From Pseudobdellovibrionaceae bacterium (lineage in GTDB: Bacteria > Bdellovibrionota > Bdellovibrionia > Bdellovibrionales > Bdellovibrionaceae), in contig CANFQX010000004.1 of NCBI GenBank assembly GCA_947449255.1, positions 150,758 through 214,757 on the forward strand: a DNA stretch of 64,000 nt, in the 5' to 3' direction. A program made the position numbers and the translations under genes. Below the pieces are notes generated by a model. The model was not told where the DNA came from. It made no database searches and saw only the letters and a list, made by a program, of their open reading frames with translations. Positions 44,901 to 52,264 of this stretch are shown piece after piece. Every line of letters begins with the position of its first letter. Within the stretch, counting starts at the first letter, position 1.

Positions 44901-45064
44901 CAGGCAAAGAAATTCTTCACCCGGTTGCGATAGTTATTGTTGGCGGGCTCTTTAGTTCAACCCTACTTGACATATTCGTCACACCTTTGGTTTTCTTTCA
45001 TTTTGGCAAAAAATCGGCCACTGAAAAATTATCGTCTAACAATATTGACCTCACTTTAACTTAA
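41939..45064 (+). CDS. Heavy-metal RND efflux pump (CzcA/CusA family)
   Basis: Heavy-metal-type RND transporter of about 1,041 residues with twelve expected membrane helices. The TM4 motif [16 protein letters not shown] (about 397-412) keeps two acidic residues (D404, D405) for proton relay but differs from the CzcA DFG.IVDGAVV and CusA motifs, so the metal cannot be assigned. Other RND landmarks: [16 protein letters not shown] near the start, [16 protein letters not shown] and [28 protein letters not shown] precedes the ATG 41939. It lies 24 bases after the small His protein gene. No membrane-fusion protein is encoded beside it. Confidence 0.92.
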   Translation: MLDRIIRISLTHRALVIIFALMAAFYGIFVLQKMPIDVFPSLDRPTVNIMTESPGMAPEEIETLVTLPLETVLNGIPDVERVRSTTGIGLSIIYVEFRWNTDIYHNRQLVAERLQLAKEKLPRQVTPVMGPIASIMGEIQLVGLSAEDPKIGPMDLRTFADWNLRPRLMTIPGVAQVVSIGGEVKQYQILLSAEKIQKSQLALEDIEKGLSKISLNTTGGYIDINKKEYLIRNIGSIHSEEDIEKTLVGMHFGKAVFVKDIAEVKIGSQTKRGDGSINGKPAVILSIQKQPTANTIELTKKIDSELQQIEKALPQGMVINKDLFKQAHFIESSIANVKEALRDGSFFVFIILFIFLMNIRTTAITLTAIPLSLLITLICFQYFDLTVNTMTLGGLAIAIGELVDDAIVDVENVYRRLRENRLSKNPLPNLQVVYRASSEIRNSIVFATMITILVFVPLFFMSGIEGRLFIPLGLAYIISLVASLVVSLTVTPVLCSLFLTQNKLTEHQDGRLTNLIKLWHKKALSRSLDQYKLILIGSTLLLLLSLLLIPMMGKDFLPKFNEGTATISALAQPGISLSESNKGGIEIEKILLAVPEVNRVARRTGRAELDEHAEGVHSSEIDVDFKGGGRARSTVLNEIREKLNKVDGILFNIGQPISHRLDHLLSGVRAQIAIKVFGNDLSILRVQAANIFKTIHDVPGLVDVQIEQQVLIPQIKIQLMREEAAKYGLVLGDIAETLEKALNGEVISQVLDQQRNFNVFMRFDDGSRANLDVIKGTILKIMPDGNKVALAQVADIYESQGPNQISRENGQRRIVISANSAGRDIESLIKEVQAKINGSQKLPEGYFIQYGGQFESQKSANELMLLLAFISILGIFLVLYTHFQSTFIALQIMLNIPMALIGSLIALFCTDRTLSVATMVGFITLCGIASRNGIMMISHYLHLMKNENEIFSKDMVIRGSQERLIPVLMTALTAALGLLPLIFAQGEPGKEILHPVAIVIVGGLFSSTLLDIFVTPLVFFHFGKKSATEKLSSNNIDLTLT

Positions 45065-45078
45065 TTGCAGGAGCTCTC

Positions 45079-45492
45079 ATGAAACATTCAATGACTTCGA
45101 CTACCATCGCCGGACTGATCACCCTGGCTTCTCTTTTTACCTTTAATAGCTGGGCCCACGAAGGGCATAGCGTCCCTGGTGTTCTGCCTTCTACTCACGG
45201 GGGAACTGCGATTGGGGGCAAAGAAATTAATATTGAATACATCACCAACGACAAAGAACTAACTATTTACGCGCTCTCGCACGATGGGAAGGATTTACCT
45301 GTTGAAAAAGTAAAAATCTCTGGCACGGCTAAGGCTCCAAAGGGAAAAACTGAAATATTGCTTTTTAAAAGCAACAACGGAGTATTTTCAACTCTGGTTG
45401 ATTTCAAAAAAAATCATCGGGTAGAAATTAATATTGCGACCGAATTCAATCAGAGAAAAAGCGAATTTCATTTTCAAATGGAAAAGCAATAG
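45079..45492 (+). CDS. Second small His-containing periplasmic protein
   Basis: After a signal peptide (ending SWA) the mature start is HEGHSVPGVLPSTHGG, followed by a beta-rich domain (EINIEYITNDKELTIYALSHDG, VEKVKISG). It resembles the domain of the gene at 41483 in layout, although sequence identity is low, and again looks like a free N-domain of a CzcB-type adaptor. GCAGGAGC lies before the ATG, 14 bases after the RND stop. Probably metal-binding and supplying the pump; inference only. Confidence 0.6.
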   Translation: MKHSMTSTTIAGLITLASLFTFNSWAHEGHSVPGVLPSTHGGTAIGGKEINIEYITNDKELTIYALSHDGKDLPVEKVKISGTAKAPKGKTEILLFKSNNGVFSTLVDFKKNHRVEINIATEFNQRKSEFHFQMEKQ

Positions 45493-45550
45493 CTTCCATT
45501 TTCAAAATCATAATTAGCGCTTAGCTTTATTTTTAAAGGTGGTCTTGCCA

Positions 45551-46780
45551 GTGAAGATTTTATTTTTTTTAATCTTTTTCATGTTCACAATGAATGCTTT
45601 TTCATTGGTAGGATTTTCTAACTTTGAAAAAAAACTCACCGAAAGAAATCAAACCTTAAAAAGTATTAAAAACGACATAGAAGCTAAAAAGAGCCAGCTA
45701 GATTCATCCTATTCAAATTACTATCCTCAACTTTCGGCAGTAGCCGGATGGGGCGAAAGCCACATCGATGAGCCCCTATTGAATGACAAGGGATATTTTG
45801 GATATATTGAAGGACGATTGAATATTTTTAGAGGATACAGAGATCAAAATATTCTTAAAAAAAATACCATCGAGGTTGAAATTTCGAAATTAGATTTTAA
45901 GCTTAACCAAAGTTATTTGAAAATAAAGCTGACTGAAATCCTCAGTGAAATGATTTATCTACACAGTATGCAGCATATTCTTGCTTTAGAATTGAATGTG
46001 ACTAAAGAACAAACAAAAATGGCGTCAAAGAAAACTGCGGCAGGTCTCACAAGCAGCGTAGATAATTTAGAACTTGAACTTCGTGAACAAGAAATCCAGT
46101 TACAGATTCAGCAATTTAACCAACTCCACAAAGAGTCTCATGAAAAGCTCGTGCAGCTTTTTGGATCAGATGAAGCCGACAGTGATTTGGATAACCTGCA
46201 ATTTGAGACCCTTGATCAACTCAGCAAATCTAGGCCCTACTCGCAGCAAAATAACCCAGAGGTTCAGCGTTCAATTCTTATAAGTCAAATAAGTGTCTTA
46301 GATCCTCTACTTGTTGATTCCCAAAACTATCCTAGCATAGACCTTAGCTACAGTTTTGGGCGAATAACACCTGATCAAAGCACCTCTAGTGCAAACAATG
46401 AATATAGATATTCTTTGCAGTTTAGCATTCCACTTTTTACAGGCTTCGAATACACTCACAAAAAAAAATCAGCTCTTTACTCAAGCCTTGCTACAAAAGC
46501 ACAGGCTCAACAGGCCGAAATTTCAGGCTCAAGTGACTTTCATATTTTATTGAGCAAACAGAGTGAACTCATAGATCTATTCAAGATCAACGAACGTCGA
46601 TTAGAAACATCAAAGCACTATTTTGACCTGACGGTTGGAGAATATAAACGAGGGATAAAAAACTCCCCTGACCTTGTCAATGCCACTGAAAGATGGTTCT
46701 CTTCTCAAAAAAGGAAATATGAACTGTTAAAAGATTTAGAAATAGTTAGGGCGAAAATAGAATCCCTTACTCAAGGATAA
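45551..46780 (+). CDS. TolC-like outer-membrane efflux protein (CzcC/CusC type)
   Basis: 409 residues; signal peptide from the GTG at 45551 (MKILFFLIFFMFTMNAFS), preceded by AAGGTGG. The mature part has the coiled-coil helices of the OEP family, two repeats with LKSIKNDIEAKKSQLDSSYSNYYPQLSAVAGWG early, and a C-terminal repeat (SNYYP-like YPSIDLSYSFG, then SIPLFTGFEYTHKK). It is the last gene of the operon and is likely the exit duct for the RND pump. The ending (IVRAKIESLTQG) fits a complete protein. Confidence 0.85.
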   Translation: MKILFFLIFFMFTMNAFSLVGFSNFEKKLTERNQTLKSIKNDIEAKKSQLDSSYSNYYPQLSAVAGWGESHIDEPLLNDKGYFGYIEGRLNIFRGYRDQNILKKNTIEVEISKLDFKLNQSYLKIKLTEILSEMIYLHSMQHILALELNVTKEQTKMASKKTAAGLTSSVDNLELELREQEIQLQIQQFNQLHKESHEKLVQLFGSDEADSDLDNLQFETLDQLSKSRPYSQQNNPEVQRSILISQISVLDPLLVDSQNYPSIDLSYSFGRITPDQSTSSANNEYRYSLQFSIPLFTGFEYTHKKKSALYSSLATKAQAQQAEISGSSDFHILLSKQSELIDLFKINERRLETSKHYFDLTVGEYKRGIKNSPDLVNATERWFSSQKRKYELLKDLEIVRAKIESLTQG

Positions 46781-46791
46781 ATTAGAGTTTA

Positions 46792-47562
46792 CTAATCCCA
46801 CTTCAGCGGCCCTTCCAATTCACCAGCAACAAACTGCCTCACCAGGGGATGTGTCGATTTTTGAGTTTCTTCCACCGAACCCGCCAAGACAACTTGTTTA
46901 TTTCCCACAAGAACAATTCTATCCGCCATTTTATAAGCACAATTTAGGCTGTGGGTCACCATAATGATCGTTGAATGAAAATGACTTTTAAGTTGAGCTA
47001 TTAGCTCCAACAGCGTGTCTGTGTTGATGGGATCAAGCCCTGCCGTAGGATCATCATAAAAAATAATTTCAGGATTTAAGGCCAAGGATCTAGCAATTCC
47101 TAGGCGTTGTTGCATGCCTCCTGATAACTCATAGGGCATCAGATGAATGGCATCTAACAATCCTACGGACGACAAACATTCTTTAACTTTCAACTCAATT
47201 TCTGCTTCTGTCATTTTTGTGTGTTCTCTCAGGGGGAAGGCCACATTCTCAAAGGCGTCCAAAGAGTCAAACAGAGCACTTTTCTGAAACTGCATTCCAA
47301 TTTTGCGAGCTAACTTTATTTTTTCATTCGATTTTAGATTCTGCCAATCTTCGCCTTCGCAGTAAACATGTCCCTTTTCAGGTTTATAAATCCCCGCCAT
47401 TGTCTTCAATAGAACTGTTTTCCCTGATCCACTCGGGCCAATAATAACCAGAGTCTCTCCGTGAGATATTTCAAGATTAACATCTTTCAAGATGTAGTCT
47501 CCGCCTAGCCTCACTGTGACGTTCACTAACTTTAATGCTGGATCTTTCGATTGATTTGTCAT
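46792..47562 (-). CDS. MlaF-like ABC ATPase (orphan)
   Basis: ABC ATPase of the MlaF/Ttg2A type: Walker A GPSGSGKT, signature LSGGMQQRLGIARSL, Walker B IIFYDDPTAGLDP and a switch His (VTHSL). The N-terminal strand begins with VNVTVRLGGDYILKDVNLEI. In the Mla system the ATPase pairs with MlaE permease and MlaD MCE protein to move phospholipids, but none of these is adjacent. No strong Shine-Dalgarno before the ATG. The neighbours are unrelated genes, so partners must lie elsewhere. Confidence 0.85.
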   Translation of the reverse strand: MTNQSKDPALKLVNVTVRLGGDYILKDVNLEISHGETLVIIGPSGSGKTVLLKTMAGIYKPEKGHVYCEGEDWQNLKSNEKIKLARKIGMQFQKSALFDSLDAFENVAFPLREHTKMTEAEIELKVKECLSSVGLLDAIHLMPYELSGGMQQRLGIARSLALNPEIIFYDDPTAGLDPINTDTLLELIAQLKSHFHSTIIMVTHSLNCAYKMADRIVLVGNKQVVLAGSVEETQKSTHPLVRQFVAGELEGPLKWD

Positions 47563-47708
47563 TTTGTAATACTACATTGCCGTCCGACCTTCGCAAAGTA
47601 GGATTCCAAATAAATAATTAAAAAGTTGAAAGGTGACTACGCTCACTGGTGATCACACAATTTAAAAAACTGCTGCTGCCAATTAAACCCTTACACCAGA
47701 GGTCGTTT

Positions 47709-49115
47709 ATGAAAATTTCATTTTTAGGTGGAACTGGCACAGTCACGGGCTCAAAGTTTTTAATCTCGTCAGATGAAGATCTCATTCTCGTTGATTGTGG
47801 TCTATTTCAAGGACTCAAACAACTGCGCCTGCTCAATTGGGACAAAATGCTTTTTGATCCCGCCAAGCTAAAGGCAGTTATTTTAACTCATGCACACCTA
47901 GATCACTGTGGGTATATTCCGTTGCTAGTTAAAAATGGCTTTAACGGTCCAATCTTTGGAACTGCACCCACTTTAGAGTTAGCAAAAATAATTTTGCTAG
48001 ATGCTGCAAAAATACAAATGGAAGATGCTGAATATGCGAACAAAAAGGGCTTTTCAAAGCATCATCCAGCCCTTCCCCTTTATGACATCGCGGATGCCGA
48101 AAAATCTTTTTTAAATTTTCAATCAAAGGAATTAAATAAAGCTTTTTCAATAGGACAATTTCAAATAGAGCTGAGTTCTGGTGGACACATTCTTGGAGCC
48201 AGCTCAGTCTTGATCGTTGATGCAAAAAAAAGAATCTTCTTTTCAGGAGACTTAGGCCGCACAGAGGATCCATTAATGCCTATACCATCAATTCCAAAAG
48301 GAGCTGAATATGTTGTCATGGAATCAACCTATGGCGACCGTCTTCATAGTCCAGAGACTTCCGGGGATATTCTAAAAAAATTGATCAACCAAATTTATCA
48401 AAAAAATGGGGTTTTGCTGATTCCTGCCTTTGCCGTTGGTAGATCCCAAAACTTGCTTTACGAAATTGTTTGTTTAAAACAATCGGGTCAGATTCCAAGC
48501 TCAATACCGATCTATTATAACTCTCCAATGGGAGAGGAAGTCTGGCATCTTTATCAAAAATATTCTCAATTTCAAAAAATAGAACTCAACAAATTTGAGG
48601 CAGTCACTCAAGAAGTTCATTTCATTAAAAATGCTGAAGAATCAAAACGCCTCAATGAAAAAAAAGGCCCCATGATAATTATTGCTGCTAGTGGAATGTT
48701 GACCGGAGGGCGTGTACTGCATCACCTCAAAGCCTTTGCTGGAGATTCGAAAAATATTATTCTCCTGGCAGGATTTCAGGTCATAGGGACAAGAGGATGG
48801 TTGCTTGCCTCAGGGCAAAAGAGAATTAAATTGCATGGCATCTATTTGGATATCCAGGCCCAAGTAATAAATTCTGAAGCTTTCTCCGCCCATGCTGACC
48901 AGCAAGAACTACTCAATTGGTTAAGCTGCAGTCCCCACCGACCCCAGGTCATCTTTTTAGTCCACGGGGAGCCCAATTCCTCTGATGAATTGCGCCGTAA
49001 GATACAGGACACTCTAAAGTTGAATGTCGTGATTCCAAAACTGCATGATACGATTAACCTTGACCAAATAAATTTAGAAAACCCACAAATGAGCCTTAAG
49101 CCTCTTCAAATATAA
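47709..49115 (+). CDS. Beta-CASP metallo-beta-lactamase fold RNase-like protein
   Basis: Metallo-beta-lactamase fold with HAHLDH (His61, His63, Asp65, His66), a further SSGGHILGAS and FSGDLGR for metal ligands, then a beta-CASP insert (ESTYGDR, LLIPAFAVGRSQNLLYE) and a C-terminal SAHADQQELLNWL. These features match the YSH1/CPSF73-like RNA nuclease group. The start at 47709 has AGAGG upstream; the longer frame is less likely. It may act in RNA processing or decay. Ends in a 20-base overlap with the convergent small membrane protein gene. Confidence 0.88.
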   Translation: MKISFLGGTGTVTGSKFLISSDEDLILVDCGLFQGLKQLRLLNWDKMLFDPAKLKAVILTHAHLDHCGYIPLLVKNGFNGPIFGTAPTLELAKIILLDAAKIQMEDAEYANKKGFSKHHPALPLYDIADAEKSFLNFQSKELNKAFSIGQFQIELSSGGHILGASSVLIVDAKKRIFFSGDLGRTEDPLMPIPSIPKGAEYVVMESTYGDRLHSPETSGDILKKLINQIYQKNGVLLIPAFAVGRSQNLLYEIVCLKQSGQIPSSIPIYYNSPMGEEVWHLYQKYSQFQKIELNKFEAVTQEVHFIKNAEESKRLNEKKGPMIIIAASGMLTGGRVLHHLKAFAGDSKNIILLAGFQVIGTRGWLLASGQKRIKLHGIYLDIQAQVINSEAFSAHADQQELLNWLSCSPHRPQVIFLVHGEPNSSDELRRKIQDTLKLNVVIPKLHDTINLDQINLENPQMSLKPLQI

Positions 49116-49653
49116 CTTGAATATCCGCTTGCACTAAACGTCTATATATTCGTATTCGATCATAGATCGGATACCAGTCAAACAAGATCAATTCAAAAGG
49201 TTTCCACATTGAGACCCATCCAAATATGACAACCCCTTCTCGAAGGGTTGTACTTACTAGTTCTGAATCTATCTTTTTTATCAATTGAGACATTCCAAGA
49301 CAAAGACATAGGATCACTAATCCAATGAATAGAAACAATTGTGCAGTTCGAAAAACCTTGGCAAACTGGCCCTGCTTAATTTGAATTTGATATTTAAAAT
49401 ATTCATGGATGGCGCTTTTAATAACCTGTGCTCCCACCTCAGAGCTTTTATGAGTGATATAAATTTGCAATTTAAGGGGACGATACACTGAAAGCTCATC
49501 TAAGTAGGCTTCAAGGTATTGAGTGAAATTATCATCCAGATCGCGCTCTCGAAAAGGGGCGGGATCTCTTGAGTCAAAAAGCCTTTGCACGTCACTGACG
49601 CGAATTTCAATGATCTGCACGCCACTAACAACCTTGTATCTTTCAATTGTCAC
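49096..49653 (-). CDS. Small membrane protein, unknown
   Basis: Not recognised. Starts with GTG at 49653 (AAAGGA nine bases ahead). Residues 1-100 are soluble and charged, then two membrane segments (about 102-122 and 138-158) and a basic tail. A segment WKPFELILFDWYPIYDRIRIYRRL spans the second helix. Hydropathy suggests the N-terminal part is cytoplasmic. Overlaps the preceding convergent gene by 20 bases. Confidence 0.6.
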   Translation of the reverse strand: MTIERYKVVSGVQIIEIRVSDVQRLFDSRDPAPFRERDLDDNFTQYLEAYLDELSVYRPLKLQIYITHKSSEVGAQVIKSAIHEYFKYQIQIKQGQFAKVFRTAQLFLFIGLVILCLCLGMSQLIKKIDSELVSTTLREGVVIFGWVSMWKPFELILFDWYPIYDRIRIYRRLVQADIQVIFEEA

Positions 49654-49681
49654 TTAGACATCCTTTATCCAAAACTTAACT

Positions 49682-50461
49682 CTAGTTGGCCTTGCATCCA
49701 CCATCAACAACTAAAGAATGGCCCGTGACAAAAGATGAATGGTCAGAACAAAGCCACAATACGGCTGAGGCGATTTCCTCCGGCCTCCCGACCCTTGCCA
49801 TTGGCTCCATCTGAACCAGTCTTTTTAGCTCATTTGAATCTCCATGCACCAGCCTATCGATCATTGGAGTTTGGATAACACCTGGGCAGATAGAATTAAT
49901 TCGAATATTTTTGGTCGCAAGTTCCAAGGCCGCAGTTTTGGTAAGACCAATGACCCCATGTTTGCTGGCGACATAGGCCGGCATATTGACAAAACCACCC
50001 AGACCGGCAATGGATGAGCAGTTCACGATCGCTCCAGATTCATTTTTCAACATGATGGGAATTTGGTGTTTCATACACAACCACACACCACGCAAATTGA
50101 TGTCCATTGTCCTTTGCCAGTTTTCCTCGGTGCAGTCCACAACACTCTGACTTTCTCCCTCGATGCCTGCATTGTTAAAAGCAAAATCGATCCGGCCCAT
50201 ATTTTTAACAATATCTCCCATAGTATTTTCGATGGATTTTGGATTCGCGACGTCACATTTAAAAAAAATGGCCTCTCCCCCCGCATTTTGTATCGTATGA
50301 ACAGTCCTAAGACCACCGTCTTCATTGATATCAGAGACGGCCACCCAAGCACCCGCCTGGCCAAAGGCTTGAGCTGTCGCCTCCCCAATGCCTGAAGCAG
50401 CACCACTAACAAATGCAACTTTTCCACTTAAATCGAAATTTAAAGGTAGCAACCGTGACAT
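49682..50461 (-). CDS. Short-chain dehydrogenase/reductase
   Basis: Classical SDR, 259 residues: nucleotide-binding GAASGIG (20-26), NNAG (96-99), catalytic Ser150, Tyr163 and Lys167 (SS...YVASK). An NAD(P)H-dependent reductase acting on alcohols or ketones; the substrate cannot be inferred. GGGGG lies before the ATG. No neighbour gives a pathway clue. Confidence 0.9.
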   Translation of the reverse strand: MSRLLPLNFDLSGKVAFVSGAASGIGEATAQAFGQAGAWVAVSDINEDGGLRTVHTIQNAGGEAIFFKCDVANPKSIENTMGDIVKNMGRIDFAFNNAGIEGESQSVVDCTEENWQRTMDINLRGVWLCMKHQIPIMLKNESGAIVNCSSIAGLGGFVNMPAYVASKHGVIGLTKTAALELATKNIRINSICPGVIQTPMIDRLVHGDSNELKRLVQMEPMARVGRPEEIASAVLWLCSDHSSFVTGHSLVVDGGCKAN

Positions 50462-50824
50462 ATCAACCCCCGTTTTAATTCATATTTTTTCCATTTTATT
50501 TGCGATTCGATCACCCGTCGAATAAGCAACAATTTGTCTGACTAAAGACATAATTGACCGCTAATATTCTGTTTTTCATGTTGTCAAACAGTGCTAACTT
50601 CATTTCGGTAGGACTGACTTTATGGTAGGAAATTCAGGTAAAGGTAAAGATAAAGATAAAAATTGTTCTCCGCCCCTAAAAAAAATGAATTAAGGCCGTC
50701 TTGGACCGAAATGAGACCCTCAATTCAATGACCAAGACTTCGACAAAAAAATAAAAAATTTGGGTTGATAAGTTTTCTAATCAATATTCTTTAGGAACGA
50801 ACTTTAAAAGCCGACAAGTCCTGT
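50462..50824. other. Intergenic region with a possible mini-gene
   Basis: The gap separates two outward-facing genes, so promoters for both lie here. It is AT-rich and contains four hexamers of the form G(G/A)TAAA in tandem (near 50637-50660) that are part of a possible 23-codon frame (entered separately). An imperfect pair GTCTTGG/CCAAGAC (50698-50704 and 50732-50738) flanks AT-rich DNA. No other gene is supported. Confidence 0.5.
50622..50693 (+). CDS. Possible 23-residue peptide, Lys/Asp repeats
   Basis: ATG at 50622 with AGGA eight bases upstream leads to a short basic/acidic peptide of the type MVGNSGKGKDKDKN, ending in SPPLKKMN before a TAA at 50693. The middle arises from tandem hexamers in the DNA. 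The Shine-Dalgarno and complete stop make it a candidate, but a peptide this small cannot be proven from sequence. Confidence 0.35.
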   Translation: MVGNSGKGKDKDKNCSPPLKKMN

Positions 50825-51367
50825 ATGAATAGTCTAGCTCGTTATCATGGCAGATCTCCAAGATATATTCTCGACACTGAGGATAACAATCTTATTCGAA
50901 TTGCCGGCCCAAAAAAAACACCCTGGGAAGAAGGAACCGAAATCAAAAATGTCTCTTTAACCGGACTGTCTTTCACCGCAGCTGATGACTTATGCCCGCT
51001 TCTGGGTGAAGTAATAAAAATTCAATTCATTCCACCTGGCTCCACTCAAATGGCTTGCTATGGGATTGTCACTCGACTTGAAAATAATGCTGATTCGAGT
51101 ACTCTCGTCGGTGTGCATTTTTACAAGATGGAGCTTGCACAGCGAGTGGGACTGGCTCAAGGCCTTTCAAAAAAATTAAAAATAGCAGTTGCTCGTGGTC
51201 AATCGGAAAACTTAATAAATTCTGATCGAATAATTTTCGACCTCAAAAATTTTCCTCAATTCTTGGTCTTTGTAATTATTGGTCTACTTTGGGCTTCTAT
51301 AACTGGAATATTATTTCATTTTAACTATCCCGAGATATACCAAATTTTTATCGAGAAACTATTCTAA
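50825..51367 (+). CDS. PilZ-domain protein with C-terminal membrane helix
   Basis: PilZ motifs are RYHGR (6-10) and NVSLTGLSF (Asn42, Ser44, Gly47), the usual pair that binds cyclic di-GMP. The domain runs to about residue 110 and a single C-terminal helix (about 146-166) anchors it in the membrane. It may relay c-di-GMP levels to the envelope. Cys57 and Cys80 are the only Cys. No clear Shine-Dalgarno sequence. Confidence 0.8.
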   Translation: MNSLARYHGRSPRYILDTEDNNLIRIAGPKKTPWEEGTEIKNVSLTGLSFTAADDLCPLLGEVIKIQFIPPGSTQMACYGIVTRLENNADSSTLVGVHFYKMELAQRVGLAQGLSKKLKIAVARGQSENLINSDRIIFDLKNFPQFLVFVIIGLLWASITGILFHFNYPEIYQIFIEKLF

Positions 51368-51541
51368 TTTTTCTAACATTACATAAAGATATTCGATCCT
51401 AAAATTTAATCCTTATTTTCGTATATCTATACACCCTCAATTTTTCTCGCTTGTGGTCCTGAAGAAGGAATGCTTTGGGAAATTTAATTGTTCTGAATAT
51501 ATTTTCGTATATCCTACAAACCATAAACAAGGAGAATTGAA

Positions 51542-52144
51542 ATGAAAAATATGTTCATCAGCACAATGCTTACACTATCCTGTCTATCAGCCTATGCAGG
51601 AAAAGCAATACCAGCTGGCCAATATGAAATCGATAGCGCACATTCAAAAATAGGCTTTGAAGTTGCCCATTTGGTTATTGCGACGGTTGAAGGTCGTTTC
51701 ACAAAATTTGATGGAGCAATCACCATTGACTCTCAATTAGAAAAATCAAAAGCAAATCTGAATATCGATGTCACGAGCATTAGCACAGACAATAAAAATC
51801 GTGACACTCATCTCCAAAGTCCTGATTTTTTTGATGCTGCAAAAAACCCAAAGATTACGTTTGTTACAAAAAAAATTAGTGGTGCTACTGAAGATTTAAA
51901 ACTAGTTGGCGATCTTACCATCAAAGGCCACACAAAAGAAATAACCTTGAACACTAAATACCTTGGCGAAGTCAACGATCTCTACGGCAACCACAAAGTG
52001 GTTTTTTCTTCCACCGGAGCAATTAATCGTAAAGATTTTGGACTTACATGGAGTAAACTTGCTGAAGCAGGCCCGGTTGTAGGCGATGAAATTACTTTAT
52101 CCATCAAGATAGAAGCAAATAAACCGACAGAAGCAAAAAAATAA
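51542..52144 (+). CDS. YceI family exported protein
   Basis: A 20-residue signal peptide precedes a YceI lipocalin-like domain: AGQYEIDSAHSKIGFEVAHL, GRFTKFDGAITI, RDTHLQSPDFFDAAKNPKITFV and GDLTIKGHTKEI. These small beta-barrels bind polyisoprenoid or similar lipids in the periplasm. AAGGAG precedes the ATG. The gene stands alone and is closed by the terminator at 52158. Confidence 0.92.
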   Translation: MKNMFISTMLTLSCLSAYAGKAIPAGQYEIDSAHSKIGFEVAHLVIATVEGRFTKFDGAITIDSQLEKSKANLNIDVTSISTDNKNRDTHLQSPDFFDAAKNPKITFVTKKISGATEDLKLVGDLTIKGHTKEITLNTKYLGEVNDLYGNHKVVFSSTGAINRKDFGLTWSKLAEAGPVVGDEITLSIKIEANKPTEAKK

Positions 52145-52157
52145 TTATTAACAAACC

Positions 52158-52185
52158 AAAAAGGCCGTCTCTTGACGACCTTTTT
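52158..52185 (+). terminator. Intrinsic terminator after yceI-like gene
   Basis: A 12-bp stem with one mismatch (52158-52169 with 52174-52185) and a TCTT loop; the right arm ends in a TTTTT run on the plus strand. Confidence 0.8.
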
Positions 52186-52264
52186 AATTCTACAATATTC
52201 TTTATTTTTAATGCTGATCGACAAGAGTATTTCTATACTGTTTTTGAAACGGTCCTTTTTAGAA

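Noticed and set aside
47941..48273. A 110-codon minus-strand frame.
   Set aside because: It is antisense to the well-supported beta-CASP protein gene and lacks a plausible start region.
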